Part shown: positions 7,965 to 14,402 of the stretch, in pieces
Layout of the letters: each line of letters opens with the position of its first letter
Position numbering within the stretch: position 1 is the first letter of the stretch
NCBI GenBank assembly: GCA_041580235.1
Contig: JBFGEG010000051.1
Location: forward strand, 1 to 24,788
Length of the DNA: 24,788 nt
Origin: JADFOJ01 sp041580235
GTDB lineage: Bacteria; Planctomycetota; Phycisphaerae; Phycisphaerales; SM1A02
Direction: 5' to 3'
Notes under the pieces: model-generated
Told to the model about the DNA's origin: nothing
Database searches by the model: none
Seen by the model: the letters and a program-made list of their open reading frames with translations, nothing else
Position numbers and translations under genes: made by a program

Positions 7965-9385
7965 GGACAGGGCCCCCAGTTCCCAAGCACCGCCAGAAAG
8001 TCGAGAATGTCGGTCGTGCCGTCGTCGTTGGTATCGCCTTCGGGTCCCCCCCAGGAGCCCAGGACGGTGAGGAAATCCCCGATGCCCACCGTGTCATCGC
8101 CGTCAAGGTCGGCCGGGCACGGCGAGCCATCCTGCATGAATACAGACTGACCGTTGCACCAGCCGATGAGCATGTCAAGGTCGCCGTCTTCGTCAAGATC
8201 GATCATCGCGACATCCGACGTCCCGTTCGGCGTCCACGCCACAGGGCTCGTGTAGCCCTCAACCAGGTACGGCTCGACACCGCTGTTGAAGTAGATGTTG
8301 AGGCGGCGTGTGCAGTTTTCCGGAAACTCCTGGTCAAGGTCGCACACGAGAAAGTCGTCGGTGCCGTCAGAGTTCAGATCGCCAACCCGCACGATCGAGC
8401 CAAAGCCGTTGCTGCCCGGGAGGTCGATGAGGGATCCCCAGCCGACAACGTCACCCTGCGGTCCGGTGTTCACGCGGATCTGGTCGAGCGCGTTCTTGAC
8501 CCCGAGGATGTCAAGATTGCCGTCGCCGTCGAGATGACCGAGGGCAAAGTTGTAGGCTTGCCCCGTAAAGATGTTTTGCGGGACGCCGTCCAGGTTGCCC
8601 TCACCATCGTTGGGAATCAGCCGCACGATGCCGTCGCAGCAGGTCTGCCCCTCGATGAGATCCATGTCGCCGTCGCCGTTGATGTCGACGATGACGGAAG
8701 AGCGTACGGCCGTGGTGCTGGCATTGCCTCCGAGGCGACTGGATTCGTCGGCGAAGCCGAGCCAGCCGCCCCCCTTGTCGTGTCCGAGGTTGACGAGCAG
8801 ACGGTCATCGCCGAGCCGCACACCGATAAAGGCATCGTCGAAGCCGTCGCCGGTGATGTCGCCGGTGCTGACGTTCCAGGCATCCACCGCGAATCCCACG
8901 GGCAGCAGATCCGCCCGTTCCTCGAAGCCGAGCCACGCACCGCCCTTGCCGCACAGATTCACGAGCAGGGTCGGCACCGTCGATGGACCGTGCACGATGA
9001 GGGCGTCGAGCCAGCCGTCTTCATTGAAATCCGCCACGGCGACGTCGCGTGAGCGCGTCGACGTCAGCAGCGCTGGGGCAAAATCAGCGGTGCGATTGGT
9101 CAGCACCCCCGACTCGTTCATGAACAGTGTGTTCCGCAGTGGCTGGCCGGTGTTGACCTTCAGCGCGATACGACGTGCGGAGATGATGTCCACATCGCCA
9201 TCGTTGTCGAAGTCGCCGAGCCCGTAGTCCTTTTCGGAGATATCCGCTTCCCCGACCGACGCAATGGCACTCAGACGCGTAGACGTCTCATCGGTGAATG
9301 TCGGAATGGGCACGTCACCGGCGAGCGTCGATCCGCCGACCACCGCGATGGACGCACCAAGGACCGCGACATTCTCCAACGCCAT
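7961..9385 (-). CDS. Secreted FG-GAP/VCBS propeller protein with C-terminal dockerin-like EF-hand pair
   Basis: 474 residues from the ATG at 9385, chosen because GGAGGA lies 7 nt upstream. An in-frame ATG at 9418 is the alternative. The N-terminus (MALENVAVLGASIAVVGGSTLAG) is hydrophobic and ends in a possible signal peptidase site but lacks the usual basic residues. Seven Asp-rich blade loops follow: DFDNDGDVD, DFNEDGWLD, DITGDGFDD, DINGDGDMD, HLDGDGNLD, DLNSDGTDD and DLDEDGDLD. The last ~50 residues hold two EF-hand-like repeats: DLDGDDTVGIGDFLTVLGSW and DTNDDGTTDILDFLAVLGNW. They are bracketed by CP and CP, the dockerin-like tail found at the end of many Phycisphaerae secreted proteins. 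Such a tail may anchor or sort the protein (inference). Its stop overlaps the start of the prepilin-like gene by 4 bases, so the two form an operon. Confidence 0.88.
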   Translation of the reverse strand: MALENVAVLGASIAVVGGSTLAGDVPIPTFTDETSTRLSAIASVGEADISEKDYGLGDFDNDGDVDIISARRIALKVNTGQPLRNTLFMNESGVLTNRTADFAPALLTSTRSRDVAVADFNEDGWLDALIVHGPSTVPTLLVNLCGKGGAWLGFEERADLLPVGFAVDAWNVSTGDITGDGFDDAFIGVRLGDDRLLVNLGHDKGGGWLGFADESSRLGGNASTTAVRSSVIVDINGDGDMDLIEGQTCCDGIVRLIPNDGEGNLDGVPQNIFTGQAYNFALGHLDGDGNLDILGVKNALDQIRVNTGPQGDVVGWGSLIDLPGSNGFGSIVRVGDLNSDGTDDFLVCDLDQEFPENCTRRLNIYFNSGVEPYLVEGYTSPVAWTPNGTSDVAMIDLDEDGDLDMLIGWCNGQSVFMQDGSPCPADLDGDDTVGIGDFLTVLGSWGGPEGDTNDDGTTDILDFLAVLGNWGPCP

Positions 9386-9392
9386 GACATTC

Positions 9393-9398
9393 TCCTCC
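9393..9398 (-). promoter_or_regulatory. Strong Shine-Dalgarno sequence deciding the start at 9385
   Basis: GGAGGA on the minus strand, 7 nt before the ATG at 9385. It is the clearest ribosome-binding site in the window and is notable because most other starts here have weak sites or none. Confidence 0.75.
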
Positions 9399-9470
9399 GC
9401 AGGCACGGCGTTATTCATCGATTCAGACCGGCGTGTACAGCGAGGCCCGTCGGCCTCAACCCGAGCACTG

Positions 9471-9499
9471 ATACTACGAGGGCCGGTAAGCGTTTGCAA
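9471..9499 (-). promoter_or_regulatory. Sigma70-like promoter for the propeller/prepilin operon
   Basis: On the minus strand TTGCAA (9499-9494) is followed by 17 nt and TAGTAT (9476-9471). Both hexamers are close to TTGACA/TATAAT, with optimal spacing. The predicted transcription start is near 9464, giving a leader of about 80 nt before the Shine-Dalgarno sequence and the ATG at 9385. The -35 box lies inside the tandem repeat at 9488-9507. Confidence 0.55.
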
Positions 9500-9507
9500 G
9501 CGTTTGC
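9488..9507. repeat. Two perfect tandem copies of a 10-bp unit, possible LacI-type operator
   Basis: AAGCGTTTGC occurs twice head to tail (9488-9497 and 9498-9507). The junction forms GCAAGCGTTTGC (9496-9507), a 12-bp near-palindrome with a central CG and one mismatched pair. This resembles LacI/GalR-family operators. It covers the -35 box of the propeller operon promoter, a place where a bound protein would block RNA polymerase. No LacI-type regulator gene is in the window. Confidence 0.5.
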
Positions 9508-9576
9508 GGTGTCTGCAGGACGGGCGCCGCCGCCGTATCACGTGAGACGTTCACTCGAAACTCATGTCCTGCCCAA

Positions 9577-9591
9577 CGTTCCGCCGGAACG
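9577..9591. repeat. Short perfect inverted repeat downstream of the tRNA
   Basis: CGTTCCG and CGGAACG are separated by one base. On the minus strand the repeat lies about 53 nt beyond the tRNA 3' end and could fold into a small hairpin in the tRNA trailer. No U-tract follows, so it is not called a terminator. Confidence 0.35.
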
Positions 9592-9643
9592 GGTACTCTA
9601 ACGTACTGTCGCCCCTACGAGATCACGGTCTTCGGAGTAAGCA

Positions 9644-9716
9644 AGCCACCGGGCGGACTCGAACCGCCAACCTGCGGTTTACAAAACCGCTGCTCTGCCA
9701 ATTGAGCTACGGTGGC
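9644..9716 (-). tRNA. tRNA-Thr (anticodon UGU)
   Basis: The minus strand folds into a full 73-nt cloverleaf. The acceptor stem is GCCACCG with CGGTGGC. The D arm is GCTC/GAGC. The anticodon stem is GCGGT/ACCGC with the 7-nt loop TTTGTAA, giving anticodon TGT. The variable loop has 5 nt. The T arm is GGCGG/CCGCC with loop TTCGAGT, and the discriminator base is T. CCA is not encoded, so a CCA-adding enzyme must finish the 3' end. It reads ACA, and with wobble other Thr codons. TAAGAT 10 nt upstream (9732-9727) is a possible -10 box. There is no sign of an integrated element beside it. Confidence 0.97.
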
Positions 9717-9770
9717 AGGCGTCATGATCTTATCGTCAGGGTGGTGGGTGCGGCTCGAAACCGTCCGGGG

Positions 9771-9802
9771 CGGGACGCCGTCGTCAAGCGACGGTCGTCC
9801 CG
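9771..9802. repeat. Long intergenic hairpin upstream of the tRNA gene
   Basis: An inverted repeat with 13-bp arms (one bulged T) and a 5-nt loop TCAAG; the arms begin CGGGACG and end CGTCCCG. It lies between the small membrane protein gene and tRNA-Thr, both on the minus strand. It could terminate or process the upstream transcript, although no U-run follows on the minus strand. On the plus strand a pyrimidine stretch (CTCTCTTTCCC) follows about 9 nt later. Confidence 0.4.
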
Positions 9803-9869
9803 GTGTCGGCTCTCTTTCCCGTGACCAGCGCGAAAAAAGCGAAACGGCCCTCGGACGGTGTGTAAGGAC

Positions 9870-10097
9870 TTACAGGGGCGGCAGGATTTCCTTGCCGATG
9901 CAGTAGTGATCGGTGCCCGACGTCAGCTCCTGCGGCGTGAGCCGGTGGTGGCGTGCGTGCCAGTGATCGAGCATGGCGGCGACGCCGCGGACCGGCAGCC
10001 AGAACAGCGTGGAGTAGAAGAGCGCGTAGATGATCGTCCGCTCCATGGGCATGGAGAGGCCCGAAAGTTCGTTCAGCAGCTCTGAGATGCCCGTCAT
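9870..10097 (-). CDS. Small single-pass membrane protein, unknown function
   Basis: 75 residues from the ATG at 10097. This start is chosen because AGGAG lies about 7 nt upstream; the same frame runs further upstream but only as an out-of-phase shadow of mnmG. A hydrophobic stretch at about residues 21-42 (TIIYALFYSTLFWLPVRGVA plus AM) is the only likely membrane helix. The tail is His-rich (DHWHARHHR) and polar. It sits between mnmG and tRNA-Thr on the same strand, 119 bp after mnmG. I do not recognise a family. Coding status rests on the Shine-Dalgarno sequence, the membrane segment and local codon bias. Confidence 0.6.
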   Translation of the reverse strand: MTGISELLNELSGLSMPMERTIIYALFYSTLFWLPVRGVAAMLDHWHARHHRLTPQELTSGTDHYCIGKEILPPL

Positions 10098-10216
10098 GCC
10101 AGCACTCCTGTCATCTCCCAGCACCAACGGTACGATTCTTCCGCTGCCTGCCCAAACTGCCAGGACTCGCAAGACGGCCACCTTTGGGAACCTGTGACGG
10201 TTGTGCTGCCCGGGGA

Positions 10217-12187
10217 TCAGGCCGGCGCGGGCGCGGTTCGGGGGCCCCGGCGGATGGCGACCGCCAGCAGCGTCAGATCCGCGGGGTTGACGCCCGCCAG
10301 GCGGCCCGCCTGGCCCATGGTCGCCGGCAGGAAGCGGCCCAGGACCTCCCGCGCTTCGGCGCGGAGCCCATCCACGGCGTGGTAGTCGAGCCATCCGGGA
10401 ATCGACTGCCGGTCCGACACCGTCTGCCGCCTGATCTCCGCCCGCTGGCGGGAGACGTAGCCCTCGTACCGCGACTCGGTCATCACCCGCTCGATGAGCC
10501 GCCGGTCGAACCACTCGTCCAGACGACCAATCACGTCGGCGACGGAGACCTCCGGCCGCCGGACGTGCTCGCGCAGGGAGCGACCGTTCGTGACCACGCG
10601 GTTGAATCGGTCACGGACCACCGCCAGCCGCTCGGTCCGGTGGCAAAAGGCCCGCCAGCGACGCTCGTCCACGAGCCCCAGCTCGCGGCCCAGCGGCGTG
10701 AGCCGCTCGTCGGCGTTGTCCGCGCGCAGCATGAGCCGGTGCTCGGCCCGACTCGTGAACATGCGATACGGCTCGCGCGGCGTCTTGGTCACGAGGTCGT
10801 CGAGCATGACGCCGATGTATGCCTGGTCGCGGCCGAGACGGACCGGCTCCTGTCCCGTGGCCGCGCGCGCTGCGTTCAGCCCGGCCACCAGCCCCTGCCC
10901 CGCCGCCTCCTCGTAGCCGGTGGTGCAGTTGATCTGGCCGGCCGGGAACAGCCCCCGCACCGACTTGGCCATACACGTCGCATCGATCTGGTGCGGCCAG
11001 ATCATGTCGTACTCGACGGCGTAGCCCCAGCGGAGAACCCTCGCCCGCTCGCAGCCCGCCATGAGTCGCACGACCTGCTCCTGCACGTCAACGGGAAGCG
11101 ACGTGCTGATCCCGTTGCAGTAGATCTCGTTGGTGTGCAGCGACTCCGGCTCGAGAAAGACGTGGTGTGACTCGCGGTCGGCGAACCGCACGACCTTGTC
11201 CTCGATGGACGGGCAGTACCGCGGCCCGCACTCGGCCTCGATCTGGCCGCTGAAGATGGGGGCGCGGTGCAGGTTGGCCCGGATGAGCTCGTGCGCCTCG
11301 GCCGTGGTCGCCGTCAGCCAGCAGCCGGCCTGCGGGAGGTTCGGGAACCGCCGCGACGGAAGCAGCTGCGGGCTCAGATCCGAAAACGGCACGGGCTGCT
11401 CGTCGCCGACCTGCGGCCGCAGGCGTTCCAGGTCGATGGATTCGGCGGCCAGCCGCGGCGGGGTGCCCGTCTTGAGCCGGCCCAGCTCGAAGCCGAGACG
11501 CCGCAGCGTCGCCGACATCCCCACGGCGGCCTGCTCCCCCACCCGGCCGCCCTCTGTCCTGTCCTCGCCGGTGTGCATCAGCCCGCGCATGAACGTGCCG
11601 GTGGTGAGAACCAGCGATGCCGTCTCGATCAGTCTCGGCTCGTCCGTTGTCCGATCGTCGGTGGGCCGGCTCGGGTAGACGGGCACCGGTCGCCGGTCGT
11701 GGGAGAGGTTGGCCTCGATGGCGCGGGGATCGGCCGCAACGACGCCCGCGCCGCCACGCACGATGACGCCGGTCACCCGTCCCCGGTCGACCGCGATGTC
11801 CTCGACGCTGCCGGCGATGACGTCGATCGCCGGGCGGGTCGCCAGGAGACGCTGCACCTCCGCCGCATAGGCGTACTTGTCGGCCTGCGCCCGCGGCCCG
11901 CGCACCGCGGCCCCCTTGGACGTGTTGAGCATCCGGAACATGATGCCGGTGGCGTCGATGGCGAGGCCCATGAGCCCGCCGAGAGCGTCTACCTCGCGCA
12001 CCATCTGGCCCTTGGCGAGCCCCCCGATGGCCGGATTGCACGACATCTGGCCGATCCGCGCCGGGTCCATCGTGATCAGGGCGACGCGGCCCCCGTCGTG
12101 GTGATCCAGCACCGACGCCGCCGCCCACGCGGCCTCCAGGCCGGCGTGTCCGCCCCCCACCACGATGACGTCGTACCGGTCGTGCAT
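10217..12187 (-). CDS. mnmG: tRNA uridine-5-carboxymethylaminomethyl modification enzyme MnmG (GidA)
   Basis: 656 residues from the ATG that places MHDRYDVIVVGGGHAG at the N-terminus, as in the family. With MnmE, MnmG installs the (carboxymethyl)aminomethyl group on U34 of certain tRNAs, using FAD, NADH and a folate one-carbon donor, in the cytoplasm. Visible motifs are the FAD-binding GGGHAG (11-16), CNPAIGGLAKGQMVREVDAL (50-69), FRMLNTSKGAAVRGPRAQAD, GRLKTGTPPRL and PRYCPSIEDK with the conserved Cys at about 325. The C-terminus has YEGYVSRQRAEI and the helical domain. Compared with E. coli MnmG (629 residues) there is an insertion of roughly 35-40 polar residues at about 147-190, before the LVLTTGTF strand. 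The gene is divergent from the HNH/RuvB fusion gene. TATGCT (12202-12197), 9 nt before the start, is a possible -10 box. Confidence 0.97.
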   Translation of the reverse strand: MHDRYDVIVVGGGHAGLEAAWAAASVLDHHDGGRVALITMDPARIGQMSCNPAIGGLAKGQMVREVDALGGLMGLAIDATGIMFRMLNTSKGAAVRGPRAQADKYAYAAEVQRLLATRPAIDVIAGSVEDIAVDRGRVTGVIVRGGAGVVAADPRAIEANLSHDRRPVPVYPSRPTDDRTTDEPRLIETASLVLTTGTFMRGLMHTGEDRTEGGRVGEQAAVGMSATLRRLGFELGRLKTGTPPRLAAESIDLERLRPQVGDEQPVPFSDLSPQLLPSRRFPNLPQAGCWLTATTAEAHELIRANLHRAPIFSGQIEAECGPRYCPSIEDKVVRFADRESHHVFLEPESLHTNEIYCNGISTSLPVDVQEQVVRLMAGCERARVLRWGYAVEYDMIWPHQIDATCMAKSVRGLFPAGQINCTTGYEEAAGQGLVAGLNAARAATGQEPVRLGRDQAYIGVMLDDLVTKTPREPYRMFTSRAEHRLMLRADNADERLTPLGRELGLVDERRWRAFCHRTERLAVVRDRFNRVVTNGRSLREHVRRPEVSVADVIGRLDEWFDRRLIERVMTESRYEGYVSRQRAEIRRQTVSDRQSIPGWLDYHAVDGLRAEAREVLGRFLPATMGQAGRLAGVNPADLTLLAVAIRRGPRTAPAPA

Positions 12188-12205
12188 ATGGCTGACAGCA
12201 TAGAC

Positions 12206-12230
12206 CCGGAAAAAAGCCCGCCGGAAAAAA
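12206..12230. repeat. Direct repeat with A-tracts in the mnmG upstream region
   Basis: CCGGAAAAAA occurs at 12206-12215 and 12221-12230, exactly 15 bp apart, in otherwise GC-rich DNA. It lies 18-43 bp upstream of the mnmG start, just behind its putative -10 hexamer, where curved DNA or a bound protein could affect transcription. Confidence 0.5.
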
Positions 12231-12321
12231 CGCAGTTCCCGAACTGTAATGGTTTGGCGTTTGTTAGGATATCGGCGCCACGGGATCGATGAGCCTCGCA
12301 ATGCGCCCGGGAGATACAAGG

Positions 12322-14178
12322 ATGATCGCCACAGCATCGGACACCGAAGCCACGGGCCTGGAACGATTGCAGGTCATATTGACATGTGCCAATACGTCTC
12401 ACGCGGAGGCGACAATCTCACTGGAGCTCTGTGCCGGGCTGCACCCCGGTGAGGCGGAGCGGCGGCTTGCCCAGGCCAATCGTGCCGGCGACATGGGGGC
12501 CAGGGCCGTCTCCTTTTATCTGGTCGACCTGGCCGACCGCGGCGCCCACCAGGAGCTGGGCTTTCACTGCGTGGTCCAGTACGCCGAGACCCGCTTCGGC
12601 ATCCAGCCCCGGACCACGCGTGAGTACCTGGCGATCGGCCGGGCCCTCGACGAGCTGCCGCAGATCGACCGCGCCCTCCGTGAAGGGCGTCTCTTCTGGT
12701 CACAGACGCGGCTTCTCGCCCGCATCGCCACGCCCGAGACGGAAGCCGCCTGGCTGGAGTGGGCCGGGCACCGAACCGTCAGGCAGATCGCGGCGCACGT
12801 GCGCCAGCGCGAGAAGGGCGACCTGCCCGCCGATCCGGCCCGACGACGGATCCACGCCACGACGTACAAGGTCGAGGGCCGCCTCAATGCCATCCAGTGG
12901 GAGATCTGGAACAACGCGCGGGCCAAGATCGAGGCCGAGACCAGCCAGCCCGTAAGCGACACCGAGATGATCATGCAGGCGGCGATGCAGCTGCTGGAGA
13001 CCCGGCCCGACGGCAGCGTGCCGGGACGGACGCCCGTCAACGATGCCCACTATCGGGTGGTCGTTCAGGTCCCCGCCGACGGCGGACCCGCGGCGGTCCG
13101 CACCGCAGACGGCCCCGTGGAGCTGGATTCCGACACGCGGACAGCGAGCCTCGGCGATGACGAGCCCGTGCCACTCGACCAGCGCGACAAGCCTACGCCG
13201 CCAAAGGTCCGTCGAAAGATCCTGAAGCGTGACGGATTCCGATGTGTCTGCTGCGGTGCCAAAAAGAACCTGACGATCCATCACAAGGTCTGGCGCCGGT
13301 TCGGCGGCCCGACGGCCCCCGGCAACCTGATGACCCTGTGCGAGGATTGCCACTCGCTGGTCCACGACCGCAAGCTCGTCATCCGGGGCGTGGTGCCCGA
13401 CGACCTGCGGTTCCTGGACGGCGACGGTCGTCCCATCGCCAGTCTCGGAAAGGAGGTCCTCCGGGAGATGAAGGTTGGCGCACGTGCGCCAAGGCCCCGA
13501 CCGGTGTCCTTCCAAGACATTCCGAGCGACGCGGACATCCGCTGGTGGGCGGGCCACCAACATCTGCTCCGCTGGGCCGATCGCGGCGGCGAGCTGGAGT
13601 TCACACCGGGCTTCCCGCTCGAGGAGCTACCCGGTGATGACGCCGGCGCACGTGCGCCGCGCCATGACAAGGTTGCCAAGCTTGATGATCTCGTGGGCCA
13701 GGAGCAGGTCGTGGCCAATCTCCGCCGTGCAGTCCGGGCCGCGCGGCCCCTGGGGGAGCCCCCGCCGCACATTCTGCTCTACGGTCCGCCCGGCCTGGGC
13801 AAGACGACTCTCGCTCACGCCGTGGCCAACGAGTTGGGCTCACGCTTTCATGGCACCAGCGCCCCGCTGCTCAAGGAGCCCGGCGTCCTGCTTCGCCTGC
13901 TGACCTCGCTCGGCGCGAATGATGTCGTGTTCCTGGACGAGGTCCACGGGCTCCCCGACCGTGTCGCGGAGGTGCTCTATGAGGCAATGGAGAACGGCTG
14001 CCTGAGCCTGCCGATCCGGTGCGGCATGCATCAGAAGACCCTGCGGCTCCGGCTGCCCCCGTTCACATTGATCGGGGCCACGACCCAGGAGGAGCGTCTG
14101 CCGGCGCCGCTGCGGTCCCGCTTCAAGGTCCGCCAGCGTCTGGAGTTCGGCGTGCCGACGCCGACACCGGGCTCGTGA
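12322..14178 (+). CDS. DUF222-like/HNH endonuclease fused to a RuvB-like AAA+ ATPase core, lacking the lid domain
   Basis: 618 residues from ATG 12322, chosen for GGGAG about 8 nt upstream; ATG 12289 adds 11 residues and is possible. Residues ~1-190 resemble the helical DUF222-like region of HNH proteins (EYLAIGRALDELPQID, FWSQTRLLARIATPE). The HNH domain (~295-349) has CVCC, IHHKVW and CEDCHSLVHD, giving a Cys-bound zinc site and the catalytic His pair. After a ~90-residue linker comes a RuvB-type AAA+ domain: LDDLVGQEQVVANL, Walker A GPPGLGKTT (~488-496), Walker B VVFLDEVH (~535-542), sensor-1 GATT and the arginine-finger segment PLRSRF. The similarity stops at QRLEF, where RuvB's lid with its sensor-2 Arg should begin. 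Nine unrelated residues and TGA follow. The RuvB winged helix resumes in another frame (14175-14402), so a frame-changing deletion is likely. Whether the product is active is unknown. Confidence 0.85.
   Translation: MIATASDTEATGLERLQVILTCANTSHAEATISLELCAGLHPGEAERRLAQANRAGDMGARAVSFYLVDLADRGAHQELGFHCVVQYAETRFGIQPRTTREYLAIGRALDELPQIDRALREGRLFWSQTRLLARIATPETEAAWLEWAGHRTVRQIAAHVRQREKGDLPADPARRRIHATTYKVEGRLNAIQWEIWNNARAKIEAETSQPVSDTEMIMQAAMQLLETRPDGSVPGRTPVNDAHYRVVVQVPADGGPAAVRTADGPVELDSDTRTASLGDDEPVPLDQRDKPTPPKVRRKILKRDGFRCVCCGAKKNLTIHHKVWRRFGGPTAPGNLMTLCEDCHSLVHDRKLVIRGVVPDDLRFLDGDGRPIASLGKEVLREMKVGARAPRPRPVSFQDIPSDADIRWWAGHQHLLRWADRGGELEFTPGFPLEELPGDDAGARAPRHDKVAKLDDLVGQEQVVANLRRAVRAARPLGEPPPHILLYGPPGLGKTTLAHAVANELGSRFHGTSAPLLKEPGVLLRLLTSLGANDVVFLDEVHGLPDRVAEVLYEAMENGCLSLPIRCGMHQKTLRLRLPPFTLIGATTQEERLPAPLRSRFKVRQRLEFGVPTPTPGS
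12792..12805. repeat. 14-bp palindrome, copy 1
   Basis: GGCGCACGTGCGCC, a perfect palindrome inside the DUF222-like part of the nuclease gene. Here it is read in the frame giving Ala-Ala-His-Val-Arg-Gln. Confidence 0.8.
13477..13490. repeat. 14-bp palindrome, copy 2
   Basis: The same GGCGCACGTGCGCC, extended here to an 18-bp perfect palindrome TTGGCGCACGTGCGCCAA. It encodes Gly-Ala-Arg-Ala-Pro at the start of the linker after the HNH domain. Confidence 0.8.
13645..13658. repeat. 14-bp palindrome, copy 3
   Basis: The same palindrome, exactly 168 bp (56 codons) after copy 2 and again encoding Gly-Ala-Arg-Ala-Pro. It lies just before the AAA+ domain, so copies 2 and 3 bracket the linker. Confidence 0.8.
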
Positions 14179-14402
14179 CCCGTGTGCTGTCGTCGCTGGG
14201 TATCGACGGGCGGGGGCTGGTCGCCGTGGAGCGCGAGTATCTCCAGCTCCTGCTGGAGGCGAACCGGCCGATCAGCCTGGCCAACCTGGCGTCGTGTCTG
14301 GGGATGTCCAAGGAGACGCTGCGCGAGGCCCACGAGCCCTATCTCGTCCGTCTGGGTCTCGTGACCACGACGCGGGAGGGCCGGATCGCCTGCGCGACGT
14401 GA
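14175..14402 (+). CDS. Detached RuvB-type winged-helix domain (separate small gene or 3' remnant of the fusion gene)
   Basis: 75 residues if started at GTG 14175, which overlaps the upstream TGA as GTGA. The whole length matches the RuvB C-terminal DNA-binding domain: LSSLGIDGRGLVAVEREYLQ, then RPISLANLASCLGMSKETL, then EPYLVRLGLVTTTREGRIA. In frame upstream, RRADADTGLVTRV resembles the end of the RuvB lid, so the original gene probably read through here. Two readings fit. It may be a pseudogene fragment left by a deletion of roughly 70-90 codons that also changed frame. Alternatively it may be a coupled small gene supplying the DNA-binding domain in trans. No slippery heptamer for a -1 frameshift was seen. 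Its TGA abuts korB's stop within TGATCA. No large decay is visible, so any break is recent or the domain is still selected. Confidence 0.55.
   Translation: MTRVLSSLGIDGRGLVAVEREYLQLLLEANRPISLANLASCLGMSKETLREAHEPYLVRLGLVTTTREGRIACAT

Noticed and set aside
9577..9591. Intrinsic terminator after tRNA-Thr
   Set aside because: The hairpin is short with a 1-3 nt loop and no U-tract follows on the minus strand.
9861..9874. TGTAAG-GA-CTTACA inverted repeat at the stop of the small membrane protein
   Set aside because: It is only 14 bp, with a 2-base spacer too short for a hairpin, and it overlaps the stop codon. It could easily be chance.
10098..10514. Upstream extension of the 75-residue protein
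   Set aside because: The extension overlaps mnmG on the same strand out of frame and is Pro/Gly/Arg-rich. The internal ATG has its own Shine-Dalgarno sequence.
14140..14178. Programmed -1 frameshift joining the AAA+ core to the winged helix
   Set aside because: No slippery X-XXY-YYZ heptamer or stimulatory structure was seen, and the lid domain would still be missing after the shift.
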